DNA of 64,000 nucleotides from Microbacterium sp. BH-3-3-3. Lineage in GTDB: Bacteria; Actinomycetota; Actinomycetes; Actinomycetales; Microbacteriaceae. The notes under the pieces are model-generated. The model ran no database searches. It was not told the DNA's origin and worked only from the letters and a program-made list of their open reading frames with translations. Position 1 is the stretch's first letter. The number at the start of each line of letters is the position of its first letter. The position numbers were made by a program, and so were the translations under genes. Below are positions 1 to 7,330 of the stretch, piece by piece. The stretch is taken from contig NZ_CP017674.1 in the NCBI RefSeq assembly GCF_001792815.1, positions 2,728,001 to 2,792,000 of the forward strand, in the 5' to 3' direction.

Positions 1-287
1 AGCAGTACGTCGGCCTGCTCGATCGCATCCGCGCTTCGTCGCCGAAGGCCGCGCTCGTCTGCCTCGGTACCTGGACGAGTGACGGCGCCGCGTACGACGA
101 GGCGATCGCCCGCACCTGCGCCGCGCGGGGCGGGGTGTACGTCGGGCTCGCCGACGCCTTCTCGACGTCCGCGTACCACGGTCCCGAGGGGCGCGACTCG
201 TTCGCCGGTACCGGCGACTATTTCCACCCGAACGACACCGGGCACCGCGCGATCGCCGACGGCGTGCTGAAGGCCCTCACCTACTGA
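1..287 (+). CDS. SGNH/GDSL-family hydrolase, C-terminal part (5' end outside window)
   Basis: An open frame enters from the left edge (first full codon at base 3) and ends in TGA at 285-287, giving the last 94 residues. Near the end the motif FHPNDTGH matches block V of SGNH hydrolases, where the His belongs to the Ser-His dyad; the preceding beta-alpha alternation (AALVCLGTW, GVYVGLADAF) fits the flavodoxin-like fold. The family hydrolyses esters of lipids or acylated carbohydrates. The nucleophile Ser and any signal peptide lie outside the window, so substrate and location cannot be judged. Confidence 0.75.
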   Translation, partial: QYVGLLDRIRASSPKAALVCLGTWTSDGAAYDEAIARTCAARGGVYVGLADAFSTSAYHGPEGRDSFAGTGDYFHPNDTGHRAIADGVLKALTY

Positions 288-317
288 GCCGCCCGTGCGC
301 GCCGGGAGCGCGGAGCG

Positions 318-455
318 TCACATCGGTTCGGTGGTGCGGATGAGGCCGCAGCTCACACACGACCATGCCACGAGGAACCGCTCGTCGTCGAGGATCTCGA
401 ACGAGAGCGGGTCGCCGCAGGTGGGGCAGGGGAGCGGACTCGGCCGGCTGTTCAT
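318..455 (-). CDS. Small zinc-ribbon protein (45 aa)
   Basis: A 45-residue protein with two CxxC knuckles, CPTC at residues 10-13 and CVSC at 33-36, the pattern of a single zinc ribbon. It starts with ATG at 455 inside an ATGA overlap with the stop of the upstream reductase gene (TGA 454-452), so it is probably translated by coupling. Acidic residues lie between the knuckles. No partner or function can be assigned. A gene this short is usually missed by automatic annotation; the coupling and the four cysteines are the reasons to believe it. Confidence 0.6.
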   Translation of the reverse strand: MNSRPSPLPCPTCGDPLSFEILDDERFLVAWSCVSCGLIRTTEPM

Positions 456-1093
456 CGTGAGAACGTCACGTGCACGACGCCGCTCTCGGCGACCTCGGTC
501 GTCACCGTGTAGCGGCGGTCAAGATCGCGCAGGTCGTCCCACAGGCGCGTTCCCCGCCCCAGGATCACGGGGCGGATGGCCATGTGCAGGTGGTCGACGA
601 GGTCGGCCTCGAGGGCCGCGCGTACCACCCCGACACCCCCGCCGATGCGCACGTCGGCGTCGCCGGCGGCCGCGGACGCCCGTGTCACGGCATCCGTGAT
701 GCTCTCGCAGACGAAGGTGAATCGCGTGCCGTTCGCGAAGGCGATCTCGGGCCGCTCGCGGTGCGTGAGGACGAACACCGGTACGCGGAACGGCGGCTCC
801 TCGCCCCACCACCCGCGCCAGTCGGGATCGTCGGGGAAGGCATGCAGGCCGAACATGCCCGCGCCCATGACCTCGGCGCCGATGCCCTCGAAGTACGCGG
901 CGGCGTACCGGTCGTCGACGCCAGTCGTCCCCGCGCCCGACGTGTCGCCGAAGACACGCTCACGGAACGTTCTCGTCGCCATGTAGTCCGCGACGAGACG
1001 CCCCCAGTCCTCGCCCATCGGATTCTCGGGCGACGGGTCGGCGGGCATCGCCACCCCGTCGAGCGAGATGTTCAGATCGACGCGGACGGGCAA
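452..1093 (-). CDS. Dihydrofolate reductase family protein (RibD C-terminal-like)
   Basis: A 213-residue protein of the DHFR/RibD_C superfamily: N-terminal VDLNISLDGVA is the usual first strand, and a glycine-rich NADPH-binding segment (VRIGGGVGVVRAALEA) lies at about residues 148-163, followed by LVDHLHMAIRPVILGRGTRL, the family signature. Members are NADPH-dependent reductases of pterin- or pyrimidine-like substrates; most actinobacterial paralogues, like this one, have no proven substrate. Start is TTG at 1093, supported by GGAG six bases upstream. It overlaps the small zinc-ribbon gene by ATGA, indicating a two-gene operon. Confidence 0.8.
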   Translation of the reverse strand: MPVRVDLNISLDGVAMPADPSPENPMGEDWGRLVADYMATRTFRERVFGDTSGAGTTGVDDRYAAAYFEGIGAEVMGAGMFGLHAFPDDPDWRGWWGEEPPFRVPVFVLTHRERPEIAFANGTRFTFVCESITDAVTRASAAAGDADVRIGGGVGVVRAALEADLVDHLHMAIRPVILGRGTRLWDDLRDLDRRYTVTTEVAESGVVHVTFSR

Positions 1094-1112
1094 GGTGTGC
1101 TCCGGGGAGGGG

Positions 1113-1601
1113 TTACCGGTAGTTGGTGAACTGCAGGTCGACGTCGAGGTCGGCGGCCTTGAGCAGGCGCTGCACTTCCTGCAGGTCGTCGCGCGACTTC
1201 GACTGCACGCGCAGTTCGTCGCCCTGGATCTGCGACTTGACGCCCTTGGGACCCTCGTCGCGGATGATCTTGTTGACCTTCTTCGCGTCGTCCTGCGAGA
1301 TGCCCTCCTTCAGCGTGGAGGTGATGCGGTACTCCTTGCCGCTGGCGACGGGCTCACCGGCATCCAGGCTCTTGAGCGAGATGCCGCGCTTGATGAGCTT
1401 CGTCTGGAAGACGTCGAGAACGGCGTTGGCGCGCTCCTCGGAGTTCGCCTTGATGACGATGGAGTCTCCGCTCCACGCGATCGACGCGTCGGTGCCCTTG
1501 AAGTCGTAACGCTGCTCGACCTCTTTGTGAGCCTGGTTCAGCGCGTTGTCGGCTTCCTGTCGGTCGATCTTGGAAACGATGTCGAAGGAAGAATCAGCCA
1601 T
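1113..1601 (-). CDS. yajQ: YajQ family nucleotide-binding protein (UPF0234)
   Basis: A full-length 162-residue YajQ: N-terminal [16 protein letters not shown], central [12 protein letters not shown] and C-terminal VDLQFTNYR are family hallmarks. YajQ proteins carry two ferredoxin-like domains; some bind cyclic di-GMP and act with LysR-type regulators, others bind nucleic acid, so the role here is open. ATG at 1601. The first ten codons and 82 bp upstream are part of a perfect 112-bp direct repeat whose second copy lies at 2254-2365, so this start region is duplicated. Confidence 0.92.
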   Translation of the reverse strand: MADSSFDIVSKIDRQEADNALNQAHKEVEQRYDFKGTDASIAWSGDSIVIKANSEERANAVLDVFQTKLIKRGISLKSLDAGEPVASGKEYRITSTLKEGISQDDAKKVNKIIRDEGPKGVKSQIQGDELRVQSKSRDDLQEVQRLLKAADLDVDLQFTNYR

Positions 1602-1683
1602 GATCCGATTCTATTCGCGGGCCCCCGATCCACACCCCCTCGACATCGCCCGCCCCGTCTCGGTATGCGCGCTCGTAGACTCG
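1572..1683. repeat. 112-bp perfect direct repeat, copy 1 (yajQ start region)
   Basis: Identical over 112 bases to 2254-2365 (offset 682). It contains the first ten codons of yajQ (on the minus strand) and the 82 bp upstream of them. Identity stops sharply on both sides (t1571 versus g2253; a1684 versus g2366). Together the two copies enclose 570 bp of unique DNA carrying one gene. Confidence 0.97.
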
Positions 1684-1725
1684 ACCGACCCGGAGCGTGA
1701 CGTTCAGGGCGTCTACGGGAGCCCC

Positions 1726-2178
1726 TCAATGGCGCGACGAGCGAGATCGCATCCTTGCGCCTACGTGGATGGTGCATCCCGCGAGCAGGACGAGCATCAG
1801 GGCCGGGAACCAGATGTTCGCGTCTTCAGCTGCCTGCGTCCGCACGACCCAGGGCTTGTTCACGTTGAAGGTATCCGTCGGACGAAAGAAGGCCGACACC
1901 GTTCCGTCCGAACCAGGAGCACCGTCCAAGACAACGCCGTGCAATCGAGAGCTGCCATCGTCGCTCACCCATCGGCCGATGCTCCGGCATCCCCCGCGGT
2001 TCTCGACGCACCGCTCCTGAGTAAAGGTGCCCCACGTCGATGGCTCGATGCGATCGAGCATCATCGTGGTCGCGACTATGGCGACAACGATCGTCAGGAC
2101 GACAAGTACAGTCAGCCCGATCCAGTTTCTTATGGGGCTTGTGGGACCATCCGCGCCCCGGTCGCGACGCCGCAACAC
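1726..2178 (-). CDS. Small two-TM membrane protein, DUF3592-like topology
   Basis: 150 residues; start GTG at 2178 with an AAAGG ribosome site just upstream, since an in-frame stop lies three codons before it. One membrane segment at about 19-40 (WIGLTVLVVLTIVVAIVA) and a second near 126-143 (FPALMLVLLAGC) flank an extracytoplasmic domain of about 85 residues with two Cys (ERCVENRGGCRS). This layout resembles DUF3592 proteins but no signature is decisive. It is the only gene in the DNA between the two 112-bp repeats and lies downstream of the duplicated yajQ promoter region. Function unknown. Confidence 0.7.
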   Translation of the reverse strand: MLRRRDRGADGPTSPIRNWIGLTVLVVLTIVVAIVATTMMLDRIEPSTWGTFTQERCVENRGGCRSIGRWVSDDGSSRLHGVVLDGAPGSDGTVSAFFRPTDTFNVNKPWVVRTQAAEDANIWFPALMLVLLAGCTIHVGARMRSRSSRH

Positions 2179-2247
2179 AGCAGCCTTTCATGAGTGTTCT
2201 CGGACGCGGCAACGCAGGTTGTGGAGCGATCCCGCGTCGTTCGACCG

Positions 2248-2283
2248 TTATCGGGAAACGATGTCGAAGGAAGAATCAGCCAT
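2248..2283 (-). pseudogene. 5' fragment of yajQ made by the repeat (11 codons)
   Basis: Repeat copy 2 carries the yajQ start codon and ten codons, after which the reading frame ends at [14 protein letters not shown]. It keeps the yajQ upstream region and could act as a short translated leader for the membrane-protein gene starting 70 bp further on. It is a remnant rather than a functional gene. Confidence 0.8.
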
Positions 2284-2365
2284 GATCCGATTCTATTCGC
2301 GGGCCCCCGATCCACACCCCCTCGACATCGCCCGCCCCGTCTCGGTATGCGCGCTCGTAGACTCG
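2254..2365. repeat. 112-bp perfect direct repeat, copy 2
   Basis: Second copy of the yajQ start region, identical to 1572-1683. It ends 6 bp before the ATG of the FBP-type gene, so that gene kept its native upstream DNA, while on the minus strand it supplies a yajQ-type promoter region to the inserted membrane-protein gene. Perfect identity in non-coding DNA implies a recent event. Confidence 0.97.
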
Positions 2366-2371
2366 GATGCC

Positions 2372-2872
2372 ATGCGAGCACTCACCGAGAACGAGCTCCG
2401 CGCCGCGTTCGTCAACGCCACGCCGGACGAGGTGCGCGTTCTGGCGCTTCCTCACGACTTCGTGCTGACCGACTGGGATCATCTCGACTTCCTCGCCTGG
2501 CGTGATCCGAGCACGCGGGGCCGCGGATACCTCGTGATCGAGCGCGACGGGGAGCCGATCGGAGTGCTGCTGCGCGCCGCCGACGGGCAGTCGCGCGCCC
2601 GGTCGTCGATGTGCAACCTCTGCCACACGATGCAGCCCGGTGATCAGGTGACGTTGTTCACCGCACGCAAGGCCGGCGCGGCCGGCGAGCACGGCGACAC
2701 GGTGGGCACCTACATGTGCGCCGACCTGTCGTGCCACGAGACGGTGCGCCTGGCGGCTCCCCTCGCGCCGAGCGAGATCCGCGCGAGCGTCGACCGCAAG
2801 ATCGACGGCACGCGGCGCCGCACCGAGGATTTCGTCGCCCGCGTGCTCGAGACCGCCGAGGTGACGCGATGA
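2372..2872 (+). CDS. FBP-domain treble-clef zinc protein (EF-G-binding-protein-like)
   Basis: A 166-residue protein with four cysteines spaced as a treble clef: CNLC at 81-84 and C116/C121 (MCADLSC), the pattern of the actinobacterial FBP C-terminal family related to the zinc domain of elongation factor G-binding proteins (FusB/Fbp). Such proteins are expected to bind EF-G on the ribosome; that role is inferred. ATG at 2372 is used because the longer open frame upstream runs through the 112-bp repeat. Its stop overlaps the start of the downstream kinase (ATGA). Confidence 0.75.
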   Translation: MRALTENELRAAFVNATPDEVRVLALPHDFVLTDWDHLDFLAWRDPSTRGRGYLVIERDGEPIGVLLRAADGQSRARSSMCNLCHTMQPGDQVTLFTARKAGAAGEHGDTVGTYMCADLSCHETVRLAAPLAPSEIRASVDRKIDGTRRRTEDFVARVLETAEVTR

Positions 2873-3750
2873 GCGGGCGGGTCGTCGTCATCGGCGACGC
2901 CCTCATCGACGAGCTGCGCGACGAGACGGGTGTGCGCGAGTTCGTCGGCGGCGCGGGCCTCAACGTCGCGGTGGGGCTCTCGCGCCTGGGCGTTCCGGCA
3001 TCGCTCATCGCGATGGTGGGCGACGATGCGGCGGGCGAGCAGATCCGCGGCTTCCTCGCCGAGCACGGCGTCGAGCTGCTGGCGAGTCCGTCGGAGCACG
3101 GCTCATCGCGCGCCGTGAGCACCCGCTCGCCGGGCGGAGAGCCCGAGTACGTCTTCAACGACGCGGCCCAGAACCGACGGGTGCGCTACGGCGACGCCGA
3201 GCGCGCGGCGATCGCCGACGCCCCCATGGTCGTGGTCAGCTGCTTCCCCTTCGACGACGCGGAGCAGACCCGCCTCCTGATGGATGCCACGGCCTCACCG
3301 TCGACGCCCCTGGCCATCGACCCGAACCCGCGGAGCGGCATGCTGCACGACCGCGCCGCGTTCGTGCAGGGCCTCGAGCGGGCGGCATCCGGAGCCCTCT
3401 TAGTGAAGGTGGGCGATGACGACGCGCAGCTTCTCTACGGCGGCTCGCTCGACGACCTGCGCGTGCGGCTCGTCGGCCTCGGCGTGGGTGCCGTGCTGGC
3501 GACCTACGGCGCGGGCGGCGCCGCGATCGACGCCGCCGGAACCTCGGTCGCGCGGGGGATCTCGGAGCTTCCCGGCCGCATCATCGACACGATGGGTGGT
3601 GGCGACGCCGTGCTGGCGACCACCGTCGCGCTCGTGCGCGACCGCCTTCCGGTTGATGCCGAGGAGTGGGATGCCGTGCTCACCCGCGCCATGGATGTCG
3701 CCGCCGCCACCTGCCGCCACGAGGGGGCCCTGCTGCGCACGCCGGAGTGA
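2869..3750 (+). CDS. PfkB-family carbohydrate kinase
   Basis: 293 residues, usual family length. The N-terminal VVVIGDALIDE and VGGAGLNVAVGLSRLG (about 27-42) form the substrate-binding signature; DTMGGGDAVLA (240-250) is the second PfkB signature with catalytic Asp246, with GGGD in place of the common GAGD. It phosphorylates a sugar or nucleoside using ATP; the substrate cannot be read from sequence. ATG at 2869 overlaps the preceding stop, so it is co-expressed with the FBP-type protein. No transporter or other sugar gene is adjacent. Confidence 0.85.
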   Translation: MSGRVVVIGDALIDELRDETGVREFVGGAGLNVAVGLSRLGVPASLIAMVGDDAAGEQIRGFLAEHGVELLASPSEHGSSRAVSTRSPGGEPEYVFNDAAQNRRVRYGDAERAAIADAPMVVVSCFPFDDAEQTRLLMDATASPSTPLAIDPNPRSGMLHDRAAFVQGLERAASGALLVKVGDDDAQLLYGGSLDDLRVRLVGLGVGAVLATYGAGGAAIDAAGTSVARGISELPGRIIDTMGGGDAVLATTVALVRDRLPVDAEEWDAVLTRAMDVAAATCRHEGALLRTPE

Positions 3751-3761
3751 CCCCACCGTGG

Positions 3762-3791
3762 TTGGAGGCACCCTCTGCGAGATAGTAGAGT
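3762..3791 (+). promoter_or_regulatory. Probable promoter of tRNA-Tyr
   Basis: TTGGAG (3762-3767) and TAGAGT (3786-3791), spaced 18 bp, precede the tRNA by about 48 bp. Predicted by eye from sigma-70-type consensus only. Confidence 0.4.
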
Positions 3792-3838
3792 GGTTTCTCG
3801 CGCCTCTGGTCGACTGAACAAGCCGGGCGGGCGCGCAT

Positions 3839-3920
3839 GGCGAGTTACCCAAGCGGCCAAAGGGATCTGACTGTAAATCAGACTGCATTGCATTCGGGGG
3901 TTCGAATCCCTCACTCGCCA
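3839..3920 (+). tRNA. tRNA-Tyr (GTA)
   Basis: Acceptor GGCGAGT pairs with ACTCGCC; the anticodon stem TCTGA/TCAGA encloses loop CTGTAAA with anticodon GTA at 3873-3875; a long variable arm (class II) precedes the T arm with TTCGAAT. Length 82 nt; CCA is not encoded. Confidence 0.97.
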
Positions 3921-3922
3921 CA

Positions 3923-3950
3923 AAACGTCCGTCTCTCGAGACGGACGTTT
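3923..3950 (+). terminator. Rho-independent terminator after tRNA-Tyr
   Basis: Near-perfect hairpin AAACGTCCGTCTC/GAGACGGACGTTT with a very short loop, beginning two bases after the tRNA and ending in a short T-rich tail. Confidence 0.85.
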
Positions 3951-3954
3951 CCTG

Positions 3955-4035
3955 TTTCAGGAGAGTGCGTCCGGAGCGCCCCTCAGCTGTCTGCGCTCGC
4001 TCACGCAGCGCTCGGCCCCACTCCGGACGCTGAAA
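3955..4035. repeat. Interrupted palindrome (about 80 bp)
   Basis: Outer arms TTTCAG/CTGAAA (3955-3960, 4030-4035) and CGTCCGGAG/CTCCGGACG (3968-3976, 4021-4029) surround an inner hairpin CTGCG/CGCAG. It sits between the tRNA terminator and the 3' end of the permease gene on the other strand. It could terminate that gene or be a REP-like element; only one copy was noticed here. Confidence 0.5.
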
Positions 4036-4053
4036 CGGGTAGAGCGACAGTCG

Positions 4054-4806
4054 TCACACCGGCGCCCTCGGTGGGCGGTTGATTGTCCCGCCCGTGAGCC
4101 GAATCGCCGTGACCGACGTGATGGCGCCCGCGGCCATGATCGCCGCGAGGACGACCAGCTGAAAGCGTCCTGCCTCGACGGGTGAGAGTCCGCCAAAGAT
4201 CGCTCCCACGAACGCTCCGGGAAGAACGACCACGCCGGTCGTCTTGACCTGGTCGATCCCGGGGAGGAGGGCGTCGTGTACCGCGCGCCGCCCGAGGTCG
4301 CGGGTGGCGCGGCGAGGTGTCGCTCCCAGCGCCAACCAGGCCTCCACTTCGGGCCAGCGGTCAGCGCGCAGCTGCGCGAAGGTGCGACCGGTCACCGAGG
4401 CGACGGTCATGGCGTTGCCGATCACCATCGCCCCGACCGCGAGAACGAACCGAGGTGAGTATTCGACGGCGCCGGTGAGGAACACCACGCTTCCGGCCAC
4501 ACCCACCCCGGCGAAGAGGGCAAGCGCCGTCCTCCATGCCTGAGAGGGCGGATCTCCGATGCGATTCGTTGACACCGACACCGCCACCAGAAACATCACC
4601 ACGAGCGCGGCGCCTACCCAGACGGCATCCTGAATGACCCCCGTCAAGATGACGCTGAGAAGGGTGAGCTGCACGGTCGCCCGCACGAGAGCAAAGGCCG
4701 GACCGTGCCACCGCGGCACTCCCGAAGCGAGCAGGATGCTCACCGCGATGCCGGCGAGAACCAGCATCGCCACCGCCGTGCGCACCAGCACATCGACTGT
4801 AGGCAT
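4054..4806 (-). CDS. ABC transporter permease, UPF0014/FetB family
   Basis: 250 residues with about seven membrane segments. The C-terminal stretch DALLPGIDQVKTTGVVVLPG followed by AFVGAIFGGLSP is diagnostic of UPF0014, the family of FetB, which with the ATPase FetA exports iron in E. coli. No FetA-like ATPase adjoins it here, so partner and substrate remain open. It stands alone, transcribed away from the 4883 gene, with only 76 bp between the two starts, so they probably share a divergent promoter region. Confidence 0.85.
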   Translation of the reverse strand: MPTVDVLVRTAVAMLVLAGIAVSILLASGVPRWHGPAFALVRATVQLTLLSVILTGVIQDAVWVGAALVVMFLVAVSVSTNRIGDPPSQAWRTALALFAGVGVAGSVVFLTGAVEYSPRFVLAVGAMVIGNAMTVASVTGRTFAQLRADRWPEVEAWLALGATPRRATRDLGRRAVHDALLPGIDQVKTTGVVVLPGAFVGAIFGGLSPVEAGRFQLVVLAAIMAAGAITSVTAIRLTGGTINRPPRAPV

Positions 4807-4882
4807 GCCGAAAGAGTACTGGCGGTGCGCCCACCGCCTGTGTCCGGAGCCTCGCGCCGGTGGCGGCCGATAGTCTCCGTGG

Positions 4883-5944
4883 GTGCGAATCCTGCTAGAC
4901 GAGCCGAAGGTCGACGTGTCTTACTGTTCGGCATCGATCACCACCGATGAGGGCGTGGACCGCGGCGACCTCGGTGCCCCTTGGGTCGATGAGAGCAACG
5001 GACTGTGCGGAGCCGGTATCCCCGGAGTGCTCGAACTCGTTACGGGAACGCACACGGGCCGGGTGTCGTTCCGCGTCGAGTTGCATGATTCTGAGCCCGC
5101 CGTCGACCCGATGTGGGAAGAGGTCGTGGAAGTCTCGTTCACGACGGAGCTCGACGAGGCGTTCCTGACCGGCCTCATGGGTGATGAATTCCCTTTCCCG
5201 CTTCCCCGCGGCGACTACCGTGTCCGCTACTGCGCCCAGGGTTTCGGTGAAGCTCACAACAGCGATGAGGCGGAAGATTCTTACCTCTTGCAGTTCTGGC
5301 TGGCTCCGCCCGCCCCCGGCCGAATCCTTGTCCAGACCAGCACCGAAGCCTCATATTGGCACCGCACCCGGCGCACTCTGGGTCTGGAGGAGATGACCGA
5401 GCAAGAGCTCGCAGAGGTTGCCGAACGGCAGGAGCGCGGCCGTTTGCGGTGGGGAGATCGTGTTCCGAATGCGCGTCTGCTCGAACTCGTCGATGCCGGG
5501 ATGCCGCTGAGCGCCCTGACGGAGCTGGACGTGGACCTCGAGTTCGCCCTGGCCGAAGCCGATGATGTCCTCCATCGCCGTATCGCGGCGTGGGCCGCCC
5601 TGCGGTGCCTGGACGCATCCGGGCTGAGCGCGCTGCCCCTCTACGAGACCGCAGTGCACGCCTTTCGCCACGGAGATCCGGCGCCTCCGCCATTCGACGA
5701 ACTCCGTTACGGCTGGGATGTCCTCGCATGGTCGCGCCCTGTGCGAACGAGAGTGCCGGCGCCTCTGGATGGCGAAAGCACCGAATCGCCGCAGGAGTGG
5801 GCCACCCGCACGCTGATGGATTCCACTGGACGCGACTCGCTCATCGCCGTGCTGAACATCGTCGTCTGCCTGGCCTACGTGCACGGGCGCGACGGGTACC
5901 GCGAAGCGTTCGACGATCTGCGGGCACAGTTCCCAGACTTGTGA
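4883..5944 (+). CDS. Conserved hypothetical protein (353 aa)
   Basis: GTG start at 4883. The first 155 residues look like a beta-rich domain with alternating hydrophobic strands ending in GDYRVRYCAQGFGEAHN and SYLLQFWLAPPAPGRIL, a pattern seen in small bacterial immunity or ComJ-like proteins. The remaining 200 residues are helical with Leu/Ala-rich repeats and could be a helical-repeat scaffold. No catalytic motif, signal peptide or membrane segment is visible. Function is unknown; the domain comparison is only an impression. Confidence 0.65.
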   Translation: MRILLDEPKVDVSYCSASITTDEGVDRGDLGAPWVDESNGLCGAGIPGVLELVTGTHTGRVSFRVELHDSEPAVDPMWEEVVEVSFTTELDEAFLTGLMGDEFPFPLPRGDYRVRYCAQGFGEAHNSDEAEDSYLLQFWLAPPAPGRILVQTSTEASYWHRTRRTLGLEEMTEQELAEVAERQERGRLRWGDRVPNARLLELVDAGMPLSALTELDVDLEFALAEADDVLHRRIAAWAALRCLDASGLSALPLYETAVHAFRHGDPAPPPFDELRYGWDVLAWSRPVRTRVPAPLDGESTESPQEWATRTLMDSTGRDSLIAVLNIVVCLAYVHGRDGYREAFDDLRAQFPDL

Positions 5945-5964
5945 TGCCGGGAGCTCGGCTCACG

Positions 5965-6315
5965 TCAGACCGAGGCGGCGAGCAGGGTCTTGGACTTGCC
6001 GTTCAAGAAGTTGACGAGCGCGCCGAGCACGTTCACCTCGTTGCCGAGGTTGACCAGCGCGACGGCGTCCAGCTCGATGGTGGCGTCTCGCGCTTCCATC
6101 GTCGCCGTCCAGATCCCGTCACCGCCGGTCACGGGCTGCAGGTAGGTCACGGTCTTCGCCTCGCTGAGGTCGACGACGATCAGACCCGAGTCGGGATCGG
6201 TTTCGTCATCCTGCTCCAGGAGGCGGATGTCGCTTCCCGTCAGGTAGCCGAGGGCGCGGAATTCCGCGAGCCACTCCTCGAGCAGGTCCTTGTTCAGCAG
6301 GCGGCGTACCGGCAC
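5965..6315 (-). CDS. Hypothetical protein (116 aa)
   Basis: GTG start at 6315. Small soluble protein with acidic N-terminal half (LLEQDDETDPDSG) and a C-terminal segment with ELDAVALVNLGNEVNVLGAL. No recognised domain. It follows the DUF7882 gene in the same direction after 77 bp and may be co-transcribed with it. Confidence 0.6.
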   Translation of the reverse strand: MPVRRLLNKDLLEEWLAEFRALGYLTGSDIRLLEQDDETDPDSGLIVVDLSEAKTVTYLQPVTGGDGIWTATMEARDATIELDAVALVNLGNEVNVLGALVNFLNGKSKTLLAASV

Positions 6316-6392
6316 GGCTCTCTCCGATTCCTTCGCGCGAGATCGCGCGTCACCACATTATGTCGGGTGCGGAGAGGTTCGGCTTCGTGCGT

Positions 6393-6752
6393 TCAGGCGG
6401 CGCGCATCGATCGCACGGGCGTGCGGGCGGGGCTACGGGTCGCCTTCTCGGCGACCTCCCACTCGCGCACGTCGATGACGAGACCCGATGCGGCGTTGGA
6501 CTGGTCGGCCAGCGTGCGCAGGTACTCGCCCACCAGCTGCTCGGGCTCGACGGATTCGAACACGAACCGCAGGGGGATCGAAGGCTGCAGCCAGATGGTG
6601 GAGCGTCCGGGATCCTGCTCCGTGCCGGTCCAGGTGAACGTGAACGACTCGCCGCGGCGCAGCTTCGTCGAGGCGATGACCTTGATGTAACCCATCAGGC
6701 GATCGGGAAGAAAAATGGGGGCGGTGTCGGAACCGTAGTAAAGAGTGGCCAT
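6393..6752 (-). CDS. DUF7882-type small protein, copy 1
   Basis: 119 residues matching the short Microbacteriaceae family now called DUF7882 (often mislabelled as DNA ligase): ATLYYGSDTAPIFLPDR, then IASTKLRRGESFTFTW and STIWLQPSIPLRFVF. It is a clear paralogue of the protein at 25618-25968, aligning along most of its length. ATG at 6752 has GGAGAT upstream. Function is unknown; the family is small, beta-rich and without catalytic motif. It differs from the paralogue by a basic C-terminal tail. Confidence 0.8.
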   Translation of the reverse strand: MATLYYGSDTAPIFLPDRLMGYIKVIASTKLRRGESFTFTWTGTEQDPGRSTIWLQPSIPLRFVFESVEPEQLVGEYLRTLADQSNAASGLVIDVREWEVAEKATRSPARTPVRSMRAA

Positions 6753-6811
6753 TGCGATCTCCTAGAGTCGGGGTCGGCGGGCTAATCACTAAAGTAGCAC
6801 GTATTTCACAA

Positions 6812-6861
6812 AGTTAATTAATTAACTGAAATGTTCACGACCTTGAGTAAGGTAGGCCTTA
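6812..6861. promoter_or_regulatory. AT-rich divergent promoter region with two palindromes
   Basis: Between the DUF7882 and marR starts lies an unusually A/T-rich segment containing the perfect 16-bp palindrome AGTTAATTAATTAACT (6812-6827) and, 20 bp on, TAAGG-TAGG-CCTTA (6848-6861). MarR proteins bind such AT-rich dyads, often autoregulating and controlling the divergent gene. The operator assignment is inference. Confidence 0.55.
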
Positions 6862-6901
6862 GCAATCGGCCGGATTGCCCCAGGACTGAGGAGGTGCGGC
6901 G

Positions 6902-7330
6902 TTGACGAATCCCTCCGCGTTGACCGCAGCGCTCGATGACTACGTGTCCGCACGTGATGATGCCGTCGCGAAGGCGAGAACCGACCTGTCGGTCAGCGAA
7001 CTCGAGGCGACGGCTCTGTGCTGCATCGCCGACGAGCCCGGCATCCGCCCCTCGATCCTGCGCTCCCATCTGGGTGTGACCGCAGCCGGGGTTACCACGA
7101 TGGTCGATCGTCTGATCGGACGAGGCCTCGTGCGCCGCGAGCTCGATGCCGAAGACCGTCGGGTCAACCACATCCACCTCGAGATCGACATGGAGCAGGA
7201 GCCCTGGGCGGCGCTCCGGCGTTTCCCCGTCGAGGTGGACGCCGCCGTGCGCGCCGAGTCGCGCGATGTCGTCGAGGTGGCCGCCGAGCTGCTGCGTCGC
7301 ATTACGGATCGCGTGCGCACCTTCAGCTGA
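6902..7330 (+). CDS. MarR-family transcriptional regulator
   Basis: 142 residues. A winged helix spans about 28-95: LSVSELEATALCCIADEPG, then RSHLGVTAAGVTTMVDRL as recognition helix and RRELDAEDRRVNHIHLE as wing. TTG start at 6902 is fixed by a strong GAGGAGGTG ribosome site just before it and by homology beginning soon after. MarR proteins dimerise and respond to small ligands or oxidation; no effector can be assigned. The likely target is its own promoter and the divergent DUF7882 gene. The last 8 bp overlap the convergent aztA gene. Confidence 0.8.
   Translation: MTNPSALTAALDDYVSARDDAVAKARTDLSVSELEATALCCIADEPGIRPSILRSHLGVTAAGVTTMVDRLIGRGLVRRELDAEDRRVNHIHLEIDMEQEPWAALRRFPVEVDAAVRAESRDVVEVAAELLRRITDRVRTFS

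Noticed and set aside
470..1129. Rightward frame over the DHFR-family gene
   Set aside because: Shadow of the minus-strand gene; no recognisable domain.
6848..6861. DtxR/IdeR iron box before marR
   Set aside because: TAAGGTAGGCCTTA shares few positions with the 19-bp iron-box consensus; kept only as a generic palindrome.
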